In this document: one piece after another, positions 22,016 through 30,337 of the stretch
Numbering within the stretch: the stretch's first letter is position 1
How the letters are laid out: each line of letters opens with the position of its first letter
NCBI GenBank assembly: GCA_013205435.1
Contig: JABMMX010000331.1
Location: 1 to 33,513 of the forward strand
Length of the DNA: 33,513 nt
Direction: 5' to 3'
Source of the DNA: Deltaproteobacteria bacterium
GTDB taxonomy: Bacteria; Myxococcota_A; Bradymonadia; REDH01
Translations under genes and position numbers: made by a program
The notes under the pieces: model-generated
The model's database searches: none
What the model was told of the DNA's origin: nothing
The model's input: only the letters and a program-made list of their open reading frames with translations

Positions 22016-23441
22016 CCAGTTCACGCGTGGGCTGCTTCGACGGCGCATTCGTCGGGCGCCGCGGCGGCGCAGCAGCCTCTGGTTCGCAGTTGCGATCTCG
22101 GTTGCCATCGCATTGGGGCTTGGCGTCGGCCGCCTCTGGGCTCACCGCGGCGGCGAGGTCGAGGAGGCCCCTGTGACCTCCGGCTCGCCGATGCTTGCCC
22201 TTGTCGCGCCCAAGATTCGCCTCGCCCTCAACAGCGCGCGCGGGGGCGGGTTGATAGCCGTCTCGACACCCGCCGTCACGGACCTGCAGCCATCAGGCGC
22301 CATTGAGCCGGGGGAGACGCTCTTTTCTGCGCTCACCGAGCGCGGCGCAGCCCCCGCTTCGACCCAGCGCGCGCTCATCGCTCTCTCTGCCAAGTTCGAT
22401 TTCAGGCGCTCCCGCGTCGGGCATACATGGGAGGCGAGCCTGCAGTCCGACGGCACCCTCGTTGCGCTCAAGTATCAGACCTCGCCGGAGCGATATCTCG
22501 AGGCGACGCTTGGTGCCGACGCAAGGTTCTCGGCCGTCGATGTGCGTGTACCCGTGGAGCGGCGCGCGCAGGCAGTCTCCATTCCGATCATCGGATCTCT
22601 CTGGGAATCGGTCGAGGCAGCCGGACTAGATTCGCAGCTTGCGCAGTCGCTCGCTGCGGTATTCCAGTGGGACATCGACTTCAGCCAGCAGGCCGTCGTG
22701 GGAGACGCACTCAGGGTGGTCTACGAGCGCCACTTTCTCGACGGCAAGCCCTACCGGCTCGGCGATGTTCTCGCGGCCGAGTACCTCGGCGCGAGAGGCG
22801 CCTGGGTCGCCTTCCGAAGCCCCGAGGAGGATGGCACCGACTACTTCAATGCAAAGGGCGAGTCGCTCTCCAAACTCTTCCTTGCGGCACCCTGCAGGTA
22901 TCGACGTATCTCCAGCAAGTTCGATCCCAACCGGCTCCATCCCGTCCTCAAGATCCACCGACCTCACCTCGGCGTCGACTACGCTGCGCCGACCGGCACG
23001 CCCGTCCGTGCGGTCGCAGATGGTGTCGTCGGCTTCGTCGGCCCCAAGGGCGGGAACGGCAACCTCGTCAGCGTTAGGCATGGTTACGGGTATGAGTCCG
23101 GCTACGCACACCTCTCTCGCTTCGCTCGCGGACTGAAGGCGGGGCAGCGTGTTGAGCAAGGGCAGGTCATCGGCTTCGTCGGAAACACGGGTCTGTCGAC
23201 CGGCGCCCACCTCCACTTCGGGCTCAAGCATGACGGCAAGTTCGTCGACCCGCTTGAGCGCCGCGAGATCCGAAGACCCGCTCTGAAGGGCCGGCAGCTC
23301 GCAGCCTACGCACGGCGCGTCGGAGCGCTGCGAGACCTGCTCGACAAGATCGCCGTTACGGCCCCCGTAGCTTCGCCGATAGCACCCTCGGACCCGACGC
23401 AACCCGGTGCTGCATCATGGGATGAGGCGGGGGACTTCTAA
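22002..23441 (+). CDS. MepM-like M23 peptidoglycan DD-endopeptidase
   Basis: The 479-residue protein has a very basic N-terminus and one TM helix (about 26-45), so it is anchored in the inner membrane facing the periplasm. An OapA/LysM-like region follows ('IEPGETLFSALTERG', about 105-120), then the MepM mid-domain ('VVGDALRVVYERHFLDGKPY', 'RRISSKFDPNRLHPVLK'). The LytM catalytic domain has metal ligands His322 and Asp326 ('HLGVDYAAPTGTPV') and 'HLHFG' (His403, His405). All zinc ligands are present, so it should be active and cut peptide cross-links during wall growth. It starts inside recN with no evident functional link, and GTG 21996 is an alternative start. Confidence 0.92.
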   Translation: MLAGDQFTRGLLRRRIRRAPRRRSSLWFAVAISVAIALGLGVGRLWAHRGGEVEEAPVTSGSPMLALVAPKIRLALNSARGGGLIAVSTPAVTDLQPSGAIEPGETLFSALTERGAAPASTQRALIALSAKFDFRRSRVGHTWEASLQSDGTLVALKYQTSPERYLEATLGADARFSAVDVRVPVERRAQAVSIPIIGSLWESVEAAGLDSQLAQSLAAVFQWDIDFSQQAVVGDALRVVYERHFLDGKPYRLGDVLAAEYLGARGAWVAFRSPEEDGTDYFNAKGESLSKLFLAAPCRYRRISSKFDPNRLHPVLKIHRPHLGVDYAAPTGTPVRAVADGVVGFVGPKGGNGNLVSVRHGYGYESGYAHLSRFARGLKAGQRVEQGQVIGFVGNTGLSTGAHLHFGLKHDGKFVDPLERREIRRPALKGRQLAAYARRVGALRDLLDKIAVTAPVASPIAPSDPTQPGAASWDEAGDF

Positions 23442-23442
23442 G

Positions 23443-25047
23443 ATGGCCAATCGGCCCGACGCCGACGAGGCAGCCGCCTTTCCGCTCCGCTCCCGCCTGC
23501 GCGCAGCCGTCGTTGCCTCGGTGCTGCTCGCGCTCGTCGGAGGTGTCGCCTTCCTCGGACTGCTTCGGATGTCTGGCGTAAAGGTCTTCAAGTCCATCGT
23601 CGTCTTTGGTGAGGCCGCGCCGTGGCCCGATGCCACAGCACCGCTGGCCGTTGCTGTGCGGACGCTCGAGAGCGGCCGTGTCGCTGCGCCGGCGACAGGC
23701 CGACTTCTCATCGGCGACAACCCGCTGACGGCCGGTTTCGCCACGAAGGAGAGCATGGTCTTCAACCTGCCGGTCGGTGAGCGCGTGGGGCCTATGCAGG
23801 GTAGGGCGGAGGCGTCCGCGCTGATGCTCGATGCGCCGCCACTGCCCTTCGTGATTGAGCCCTCAGACGACGCGCCACAGGCGATGGCGGCGGTAGCGAT
23901 GGATGGCCTTGGCCGGCTCATCCGGACTGCTACTCAGCCGCGTGACGAGGCCTCCGTTCCCATTGTCGGGGCGCCGGCACCCGGCTGCACAGACCTGGTC
24001 AGCATCGTCCCCATCGGCGGTGTGGCCCAACAGCTGATGGCGACGATACTGCTCGTCCGCCTCACCGACGCAGCTGGCCTACCAAGAAGCTCGGTAGCGG
24101 TGGAGCTGCTCGGCACCCGGCTCGGAGCAGCACCCGCTCCTCGCGCGGCTGCCCCTACCTCAAACTTCGGCCTCGCCGAGCTATCGGTCGTCCTCGACAG
24201 CGAGACCGCCTACCTGCTGCGATGGCGCTGCGGTGGTGCTGAGGTCACCGCACCGTTGCAGTTGCCGCTGCTGCGTGACGGGATGGTCGCCTCTTGGCTG
24301 CCCGTCACTGCACCGCTGCCCGCTCCGCTGCAGATTGCAACTGCCGAACTTCGAAACCAGGCCACCTGGCAGGGCGACCTCTTCTGCGGCGGTCGTTGGA
24401 CCGCGACTACGGTCTCGGAACTCTCCAACGGAGTTGGCCAGATCGAGGTGAATCTGCCCCGCAGCGTGGCGGGGCAACTCTGCCTCTTTCAAGCATCGAA
24501 CCAACCCTACCTACTCCACCCGCAGCAGGCCTCGACCTGGCTGCTCCCGGTCGAAGATGCGGCTCAATTGCGTGCCGGCGCGCTTGCGCTCCTTGGTGCG
24601 ATGCAGCTCTCTGCTGGAGGCCAACTCGCCGCTCAACTCCGGGCGCCCACGCGGGACCTTCTGTCCACAGCCGATGATGCGACCCTGCGCGCAGGACTCC
24701 GCTGGATGCTTGCTTGGCTACCGCGCCGGTTCGAGCAGCGGCCACTGCTTGCAGACTCGCGAGAGCGTGACCTCGCAGCTGTCGCTGCACACAAACAGCT
24801 CTGGCGAACCCGCTTTCGGTTCGCGCTGACTGCTGCCGTTATCGGTCTCATGCTCATCTGGCTCCCAGGTTCTATCGCCGGACTCCTCGCCGACGACCGC
24901 ACCTCCCGTATCGTCTCGCTCGATGCGGCCGACGGCATCGCCTCCGTCCCACGGCTCAGCCGGTCCCGTTTGACCGTCCCGCTTCTGCTGCTCGCAGCGC
25001 TGCTCGCGCTTGCTGCGCTGGCCGCGCTCGTCTGGATTGTCTCCTGA
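23443..25047 (+). CDS. unknown membrane protein with large periplasmic domain
   Basis: The 534-residue product is not recognised. It has TM1 at about 21-42, a ~415-residue extracytoplasmic region with beta-strand character and four scattered Cys ('APGCTD', 'RWRCGG', 'DLFCGG', 'GQLCLF'), then TM2 (461-482), a short loop of about 27 residues and TM3 (510-533). The repeated short strands suggest immunoglobulin- or MG-like modules, which is a guess. The ATG lies 1 nt after the MepM-like stop, so the pair is probably co-transcribed. That hints at a wall-related role. Confidence 0.75.
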   Translation: MANRPDADEAAAFPLRSRLRAAVVASVLLALVGGVAFLGLLRMSGVKVFKSIVVFGEAAPWPDATAPLAVAVRTLESGRVAAPATGRLLIGDNPLTAGFATKESMVFNLPVGERVGPMQGRAEASALMLDAPPLPFVIEPSDDAPQAMAAVAMDGLGRLIRTATQPRDEASVPIVGAPAPGCTDLVSIVPIGGVAQQLMATILLVRLTDAAGLPRSSVAVELLGTRLGAAPAPRAAAPTSNFGLAELSVVLDSETAYLLRWRCGGAEVTAPLQLPLLRDGMVASWLPVTAPLPAPLQIATAELRNQATWQGDLFCGGRWTATTVSELSNGVGQIEVNLPRSVAGQLCLFQASNQPYLLHPQQASTWLLPVEDAAQLRAGALALLGAMQLSAGGQLAAQLRAPTRDLLSTADDATLRAGLRWMLAWLPRRFEQRPLLADSRERDLAAVAAHKQLWRTRFRFALTAAVIGLMLIWLPGSIAGLLADDRTSRIVSLDAADGIASVPRLSRSRLTVPLLLLAALLALAALAALVWIVS

Positions 25048-25143
25048 CAGGGCCTAGGCTCCACCAGCATCGGGTTGCTTGAAAGTTCAGACGGGATCGG
25101 CAAGAGTGCTGCGACGGCTGAAATGTGAGCAGGGAGTGATAGA

Positions 25144-26592
25144 ATGACGAAGCCAACTTGGTACCGAGCGTTGAGCCTCGCCGGCCTCGCCGGAGTCTGC
25201 TGTTTTTCCTGCGCGGAGCACCCGGTGACGCCGCTCTCCGAGGCATTCGATCGCTGGCATATCGAACAGAGCCTGCCGCTCGGCACCAACCGTGTCGATG
25301 TGCTCTGGGTCGTCGATAACTCGAGCTCGATGCTCGACGAGCAGGCCCAGCTTGGTCGCGAGTTCGCCTCGTTCGTCGATGCGCTCAGCCTACTTGGCGC
25401 CGATGTCCATCTCGCTGCGGTCTCTACCGACATCAGCGAAGGCGGTACCTTCCGTCGCGGCCCCGGAGATGTTATCGCCAAGGGCTGCTTCAGCCCGCCA
25501 GACGACCTTGTCTCTTGTGGTCAGCGAGACCCCGTCCTCCGGACCTCCGACTACAAGGTCGATCCGAACGACCCGGGTAGCGCCATTGACGCCCCGCGGC
25601 TTGCCGCAGACTTCCGATGCCTCGGCCAGACCGGCGATTGCGGCGAGCCCATCGAAATGGGCCTCGATGCTGTGCGACTTGCGCTGAGCCCCGAGAACCT
25701 CGCTGGAGCGAATCAGGGCTTTCTTCGCCCCGACGCCTACCTCGTCGTGATCGTCCTCTCTGACGAAGACGACTGCTCCCAAAATGGCGCCGCGACCTCC
25801 GGAGGCGACAGCGCCTGCTATGCCGCCAGCCGAACTCTGCCCGGGGTCGAACTCTACCTCGACGCACTCATCCGCGCCAAAACCCGCCCGGGTCAGGACA
25901 CCTCGGTGCCCGACGAGCGCGCGGAGGTGTTGAGCCGCATCTTCTTCGCCGGAATCATCGGTCCCGACGCCGGCCCCCTGCCGGAGAATGGTCGAGACCA
26001 CCCCCTCGCCTGCACCCGCGAGACGACAGACGGAAGCGGCGCATCGGCAGAGACCTTTCTCTCAACGGGCTACGACGGCAAGCGTTACCGCGAACTCATC
26101 GACTACTTTGGTGCGCGCGGCCTCGAGCAGAACATCTGCGCCGGTGAGTATGCATCGGCGCTCACCCAGATTGGCGATGTCATCGGTCGTAACCTGAACC
26201 TGCGCTGCCTTCAGGACCCGCCCCTCACCTGCCAGAGCGACGCTGACTGCCCGGCTGGCGAGGCCTGCGTCAACCCTGGTGACGACACCATCCCGCCGAA
26301 GGTCTGCTCCGGCTTCGAAGTGGCGGTCGCGCTCAAGAACCCCGAGCAGCCAAGTTTCACGGCTCTCGTCTCCGCCGGCAGTGCAGGGGATTCTGAGTCG
26401 CTCGGCTCCGGCGATGCGGCCATTTCAGCAACGGCCCAGTATGTCGTCGACTACGACGCTACCAGCTGCCCCAACAGCATCGGCTTCCGGTTCATCACGC
26501 CCGCCTCCGTTTCCGAGGCCGACAAGCCCCTCGTGATCCCGGCCCCTGGCGCTGTCTACCGGGCCAATTACCCCGTCCCCGCGGCTCCCTAG
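25144..26592 (+). CDS. VWA-domain lipoprotein
   Basis: The 482-residue protein has a short signal peptide ending in a possible lipobox Cys ('GVCCFSC', Cys near 19-23). A von Willebrand A domain follows, with an intact MIDAS 'DNSSSM' (Asp58, Ser60, Ser62) and 'VIVLSDEDDCS' as the later metal-binding strand. A Cys-rich patch 'CQSDADCPAGEACV' comes after, then a beta domain at the C-terminus. Proteins with this VWA-plus-CxxDxDCPxGxxC design are abundant in Myxococcota and relatives and are thought to be surface-exposed binding proteins. GGGAG about 9 nt before the ATG supports the start. It appears to stand alone, 96 nt after the previous gene. Confidence 0.88.
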   Translation: MTKPTWYRALSLAGLAGVCCFSCAEHPVTPLSEAFDRWHIEQSLPLGTNRVDVLWVVDNSSSMLDEQAQLGREFASFVDALSLLGADVHLAAVSTDISEGGTFRRGPGDVIAKGCFSPPDDLVSCGQRDPVLRTSDYKVDPNDPGSAIDAPRLAADFRCLGQTGDCGEPIEMGLDAVRLALSPENLAGANQGFLRPDAYLVVIVLSDEDDCSQNGAATSGGDSACYAASRTLPGVELYLDALIRAKTRPGQDTSVPDERAEVLSRIFFAGIIGPDAGPLPENGRDHPLACTRETTDGSGASAETFLSTGYDGKRYRELIDYFGARGLEQNICAGEYASALTQIGDVIGRNLNLRCLQDPPLTCQSDADCPAGEACVNPGDDTIPPKVCSGFEVAVALKNPEQPSFTALVSAGSAGDSESLGSGDAAISATAQYVVDYDATSCPNSIGFRFITPASVSEADKPLVIPAPGAVYRANYPVPAAP

Positions 26593-26732
26593 GCCTGCGC
26601 CTCGGCGCTCGGGTTCCAGCAGCTGTGCGGCAGTCAGGTTAGGCTTCTCGAACGGGGCCAAGTAACCTATGACGTGGTGCCTGCGCGCCGGCCTTTGCGG
26701 CTTCTCTCGCGGCTTCCAAGAGCCGTGCTGTA

Positions 26733-26752
26733 GTCGGGCAAGGTTGCCCGAC
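26733..26752. terminator. hairpin in the 244-nt gap between convergent genes, possible bidirectional terminator
   Basis: GTCGGGCAA (26733-26741) and TTGCCCGAC (26744-26752) form a perfect 9-bp inverted repeat around GG. In RNA the inner AA/TT pairs would open to give a 7-bp GC-rich stem. There is no U-run on either side, so it is not a classical intrinsic terminator. The rest of 26593-26836 shows no convincing gene. Confidence 0.35.
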
Positions 26753-26836
26753 CGAGGCTGGTTGCCCCTGCGATCCTTCGTCGATCCAATGACATCTGCG
26801 GGTCCATCGGCTGCCGCAGTGAGGCGTCATCGCTCG

Positions 26837-27730
26837 CTACCTCTTTTCGCCCGAACCGCCAGAGCGACGCTCTAGGCTCGCGGCCTTCTGCAGCGCACTC
26901 GGTGCCCACGGATGGTAGTCGTAGCGCTGGGCAAATCCCCGATAGACCACGGCGCTCTCGCCGGCGCGACCGGACCGCTCCAGGCACTCCGCGCGGTGAT
27001 AGGTCGCGAGGATCGTGTCGTTGCGAGAGAGCGTGTTCGACTCGATGACCGCCGCATAGTGCGGCTCTGCGGCCGACCAGTCGCGGAGATGGTAGAGAGA
27101 CTCCGCCAATTGGAACCGGAGGTTCGGCGTATAGGTGGCCTGCTCAACATGGGTGAGTGACCGCAACAGGGCGTCGCGGGCACGCTCCCAGCTCTCCGCC
27201 TTCGCCGCCTTGATGCCCTCTCGATAGGCCTCTTGGGCGACCTCCTGCCGCGTTCGGTCGACTTCGCGCCGGAACAGTTCCAGCGTCGCCCGGTCCGTCA
27301 GCCGGCCCTGAATGGCGGCAAACCGCTCCACCACCTCGTCGCGCCTTCCCGATTGGAGCAGCTCGAGGAAGGCATAGCTCTCGCGCTCCGACTGACGCCT
27401 GCGCTCGATCTCCGCCTCGAGGTCGGCGAGCTTCCGCTGGTTCTGATCCTGCTTCTCCTCCACCAGCCGATGGTCCACCTCGTTGCGCTCGATCGCTGCT
27501 CGGAAGAAGAGGAACATGCCGGCAAAACTCAGCGCGGCAAACAGCACATACGAGGCGATGGAATTGAGCGCCGTCCGCCGTTCGCCGGCCTCTAGACGCC
27601 GGCCGAGCTGCTTCATCTCGGTCGTCAGTCCCCGCAGCGCATGGTCGGCCTTGATGGAGAGGTTGCGCGTCTCAATCAGCTCGCGCCGCATCTCGTGGAG
27701 GGTCTCCTCTGCAGACTGCTGCTCATCCAT
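26837..27730 (-). CDS. TPR / coiled-coil single-pass membrane protein
   Basis: The 297-residue protein has a cytoplasmic helical N-terminus (1-50), one TM helix (58-79) and a charged coiled coil (85-120, 'DLEAEIERRRQSERES'). TPR-like helices follow (about 165-290: 'AYREGIKAAKAESWERARDALL', 'LRFQLAESLYHLRDWSAAEPHY', 'YHRAECLERSGRAGESAVVYRG'). The last resembles the YbgF/BamD type of periplasmic TPR. It probably scaffolds a protein complex at the inner membrane, with no specific partner visible. The ATG overlaps the end of the small upstream gene by 8 nt, so the two are coupled. Function is unknown. Confidence 0.85.
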   Translation of the reverse strand: MDEQQSAEETLHEMRRELIETRNLSIKADHALRGLTTEMKQLGRRLEAGERRTALNSIASYVLFAALSFAGMFLFFRAAIERNEVDHRLVEEKQDQNQRKLADLEAEIERRRQSERESYAFLELLQSGRRDEVVERFAAIQGRLTDRATLELFRREVDRTRQEVAQEAYREGIKAAKAESWERARDALLRSLTHVEQATYTPNLRFQLAESLYHLRDWSAAEPHYAAVIESNTLSRNDTILATYHRAECLERSGRAGESAVVYRGFAQRYDYHPWAPSALQKAASLERRSGGSGEKR

Positions 27731-27914
27731 GGCTGGCCTCGCTCGGCGCCGGAGGGCAGATCGGGGGCAGCGGGTCGCGCGCCTCCTTCGCCTCCAGCCC
27801 CCGCAGCACGCCGACGAAGCTTGAGCTGACAGACACCGCGATCAGCGCCAGAAGAAAGAGGAATCCCGCGGTGCGAATCCTGCGTTGCAGGGCTGTTGTT
27901 TCTGCAACCACCAT
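27723..27914 (-). CDS. small single-pass membrane protein
   Basis: The 63-residue product has a TM helix at about 15-37 ('AGFLFLLALIAVSVSSSFVGVL') and a proline-rich tail with one Cys ('PLPPICPPAP'). The ATG at 27914 is preferred over the one at 27950 because GGAG lies 6 nt upstream. It overlaps the TPR membrane protein gene by 8 nt and probably forms a complex with it. No family is recognised. Confidence 0.7.
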   Translation of the reverse strand: MVVAETTALQRRIRTAGFLFLLALIAVSVSSSFVGVLRGLEAKEARDPLPPICPPAPSEASHG

Positions 27915-28082
27915 CGCTTGCTCCAAAAGGTTAGGACAGCGTGGTACCAACTCCCGCTGTAGACGACAAACTTCCCGCGGCCCTCCACTGAACCGAAGAT
28001 GCGGTCGCGCTTAGCCCTTTGACTGAAACGCCTGCGGTGGTAGGCAAAGTTCCATTGCAAACATCTGCACTGCCGAGGAATC

Positions 28083-28583
28083 ATGCCAACCCGACCCCAC
28101 CTATACCTCTCCGGAATCCTCATGCTGACCTTCGCAGCATGCGGCTCGTCGAGTGCGACCAACCTCGAGCCGGCGGCACCGACGCCTCAGCCACAAGCTG
28201 CCGCTCCTGCCGCCGCTCCTGCCGCCGCGCCGGCTCTGGTGCCCGCTGCTGCACCTGCGGAGGCCGACACCGGCTTCAAACTGGTCGCCCGCGTCGAAGC
28301 AGGCCCCGATGGCCGCCATCTCGTCGCAGAGGTCACCCCCGAACCCGGCTTCCACATCAACCAGGAGTTCCCCTGGGCCCTCACGATTGCTGCCACCTCG
28401 CCTTTCCTGGCCGGCAAGAAGCTCATGAAGTCCGAGGCAAAGGAGCTCGGCGCAGATCGCGCCCGTTACGAGGTCGTCGTGCCCTCGGAAGGTTCCGGCA
28501 CTGTCGATGCCACTCTCCGCCTCAGCATCTGCAGCGAACGTGAGTGCCGCACGCCGTCGGCGCCCGTCAGCTGGAAACTCTGA
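28083..28583 (+). CDS. lipoprotein with a possible DsbD-N-like domain
   Basis: The 166-residue protein has a lipoprotein signal with lipobox FAAC (Cys20). An Ala/Pro-rich linker (30-60, AAAP repeats) follows, then a beta-rich domain (about 64-166) with 'PEPGFHINQEFPWAL' and 'LSICSERECRTPSAPVSW'. The 'PGxHIN' and the late Cys-x4-Cys-x-x-P resemble the N-terminal domain of thiol:disulfide reductase DsbD, but the match is partial and no thioredoxin fold is present. It may bind a redox partner or be structural. AGGA 5 nt before the ATG supports the start. It is first of three + strand envelope genes. Confidence 0.8.
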   Translation: MPTRPHLYLSGILMLTFAACGSSSATNLEPAAPTPQPQAAAPAAAPAAAPALVPAAAPAEADTGFKLVARVEAGPDGRHLVAEVTPEPGFHINQEFPWALTIAATSPFLAGKKLMKSEAKELGADRARYEVVVPSEGSGTVDATLRLSICSERECRTPSAPVSWKL

Positions 28584-28628
28584 ACTTCCACAACGCATCT
28601 CTCGCTACACTCACACAGGTTGCCAATC

Positions 28629-29102
28629 GTGAAGAACCACATTGCATCTCTCGCCCTTATCGCTCTCATGCTCTCTGCGAGTATGGCGCACGCTCTCTCG
28701 CCCGAAGAAGTTGCCTCCCGCATGGAGGCGGCCAGCGGCCTCCTTGCCGAACTCGAGACCCACGAACTTCGGGACGATGCCAGCCAAGACATCTCCACTG
28801 CTCGTCTCGCGATCACCGACATCCAGACGAGCCTTGCCTCAGAGATGTACGGCAAGGCGGAGACGACACTCCTGACCCTCGAGGCGACGCTCAAGTTGGT
28901 CAAGTCGCTGCTCGACCGCGGCGAGATTGACCAGCTGGCCGACAAGCGCGAGGCGGACAATGTAACCATCCAAACCCAAGCGGACGAACTCCAGCTCGAG
29001 CTCGAGACCACCTCCTCGCGTCGAACCGACCTGCAGAGCCAAGTTTCGGCCATCGTCGATTCGCTCGACAAGGATACACCCGCGCCCAATTCGGGGAAGT
29101 GA
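28629..29102 (+). CDS. small secreted helical protein, cofactor-like neighbour of the OmpA protein
   Basis: The 157-residue product has a signal peptide (core 6-16, cleavage near AHA-LS at about 22). The rest is nearly all helical, with heptad-like charged repeats ('ASRMEAASGLLAELETHELRDD', 'ADELQLELETTSSRRTDLQSQV'), so a coiled coil is likely. It recalls DUF4398-type small periplasmic proteins often found beside OmpA-family genes, but this is not certain. GTG at 28629 is preferred because it begins the signal peptide (MKNHIASLAL); a TTG at 28620 is the alternative. It ends 1 nt before the OmpA-family gene, strongly suggesting a shared transcript and complex. Confidence 0.78.
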   Translation: MKNHIASLALIALMLSASMAHALSPEEVASRMEAASGLLAELETHELRDDASQDISTARLAITDIQTSLASEMYGKAETTLLTLEATLKLVKSLLDRGEIDQLADKREADNVTIQTQADELQLELETTSSRRTDLQSQVSAIVDSLDKDTPAPNSGK

Positions 29103-29103
29103 G

Positions 29104-30312
29104 ATGAACCAGATGACACACCGGAACCGCCTTTCCCGCATCGCACTCCCGCTCGCCCTCTCGTTGGCCCTCGTCGCCTGCGGCGGCCCTCGACCGAAGA
29201 CGGGGGACCTTGCCGAACTCGAGACCCTGCGCGCCCGCGAATACTCCGCAGAAATCCGCAAGCCCTTTGCCGACGAGCCAGAACCGAACCTCAAGCGCCT
29301 GCGCCAGTCGGCCAACGAGCTCGTGAAGCTCAGCGACGCCTACTACGAACTCTCGCTGGAGTCGTTCGATGAGCGAGACCCGGCCAACACAGATGCCCGC
29401 GCCAAAATTGCGCTCATGTACTACCGAGCAGCCGAAAACTACGCCCGCTCCGCAGACGCTCGTTTGCGCCTCAATCAGGCCAACCAGCGCTACCAGGAGC
29501 AGCTCTCCCGCCGGAATGACTACCAGAAGCGCCTTCAGAGCGAGCAGGAACTCGTAACCCTGCTCGAGACCATCCAGACCCTCTTCAAGCGCAACGAGGA
29601 GCTCCGCCGGTCGCTCGATTCCTTCGAAGAGAGGGCCAAGAGCGAGTCGCGCTCCATATACGCGCTCCAAGAGGCGCGCATCAAGAAGACAGAGGCCGAA
29701 GGCCTCAAAGCGCCTGACTTTGCCGGCGCCAAGTTCGGAGAGGCACAGAACCTCCTCGCGAAGGCCGAAACCTTCTACAACGACGAGAAGTTTGACGACG
29801 CCTATCAGATGGCGCTGCAGGCTCAGGAGGCCTTCAAGAGCGCAAGTGATGTCTCCCGCGCCCAGTGGACCGAGGAGCAAGACAAACTCCTCCGGAACAC
29901 CGAATCGCAGGCCATCTACGAGCGCGCCCAGAAGGAGTTCGGCGTGCGCAACGCCTTCATCGACGCCCGCGGCATCGTCGTCGTCACGTCGGGCATCTTC
30001 GATGGCCGCTCTTCCGGCCTCTCCCCCAGCGGCCGCACCCTGCTCGACAAGGTCATCGAGATCGCCAAGCAGTTCAAGAACCACTCCATCGTCATCGAGG
30101 GCCACACAGACGACCGCGGCAATGATTCATCCAATCAGTCACTGAGTCAGGCCCGCGCCAGCTCGGTACAGGACTACTTCCTGCAGCGCGCAATTTCGAC
30201 CGGCCGCCTCGGTATCCAGGCCTTCGGCGAGTCAAAGCCCCGGTATCAGGGCCAGCAGGCTGCGGATCGCGAAAAGAACAACCGCGTCGAGATCATCTTC
30301 CGCGGCAAGTAG
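29104..30312 (+). CDS. OmpA-family peptidoglycan-binding lipoprotein with DUF4398-like helical region
   Basis: The 402-residue protein has a lipobox LVAC (Cys near 25). A long helical region (about 55-270, with 'YYRAAENYARSADARLRLNQA' and 'KFGEAQNLLAKAETFYNDEKF') resembles DUF4398 and predicts a coiled stalk. The OmpA C-terminal domain (about 280-400) has 'IEGHTDDRGND', 'NQSLSQARASSVQDYF' and 'REKNNRVEIIF', where Asp and Arg bind diaminopimelate in peptidoglycan. It therefore links outer membrane to wall, like Pal but with a long spacer. GGGGAAG about 4 nt before the ATG fits; MTH four codons later is an alternative start. It is the third gene of the envelope cluster. Confidence 0.92.
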   Translation: MNQMTHRNRLSRIALPLALSLALVACGGPRPKTGDLAELETLRAREYSAEIRKPFADEPEPNLKRLRQSANELVKLSDAYYELSLESFDERDPANTDARAKIALMYYRAAENYARSADARLRLNQANQRYQEQLSRRNDYQKRLQSEQELVTLLETIQTLFKRNEELRRSLDSFEERAKSESRSIYALQEARIKKTEAEGLKAPDFAGAKFGEAQNLLAKAETFYNDEKFDDAYQMALQAQEAFKSASDVSRAQWTEEQDKLLRNTESQAIYERAQKEFGVRNAFIDARGIVVVTSGIFDGRSSGLSPSGRTLLDKVIEIAKQFKNHSIVIEGHTDDRGNDSSNQSLSQARASSVQDYFLQRAISTGRLGIQAFGESKPRYQGQQAADREKNNRVEIIFRGK

Positions 30313-30337
30313 GCGCCCTTACAACGCCTCGCAGGCC

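Noticed and set aside
26593-26836. Short reading frames in the largest intergenic gap
   Set aside because: No ribosome binding site or conserved pattern; they are the ends of shadow frames.
28019-28047. TTGACT-based sigma70 promoter before the lipoprotein gene
   Set aside because: The -35 is good but no acceptable -10 lies at 16-18 nt (AGGCAA/TAGGCA only).
28037-28060. Possible sigma54 promoter (GGCAAAG...TTGCA) upstream of the lipoprotein gene
   Set aside because: The distance between GG and GC is 12 nt and not the required 10.
28198-28260. Repeated GCCGCTCCT-like units
   Set aside because: Simple coding of an Ala/Pro linker in a lipoprotein, not a DNA repeat element.
28900-30105. 401-codon open frame on the minus strand
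   Set aside because: Antisense to the OmpA-family gene, whose motifs are unmistakable; the frame is Leu/Val/Gly-rich shadow sequence.
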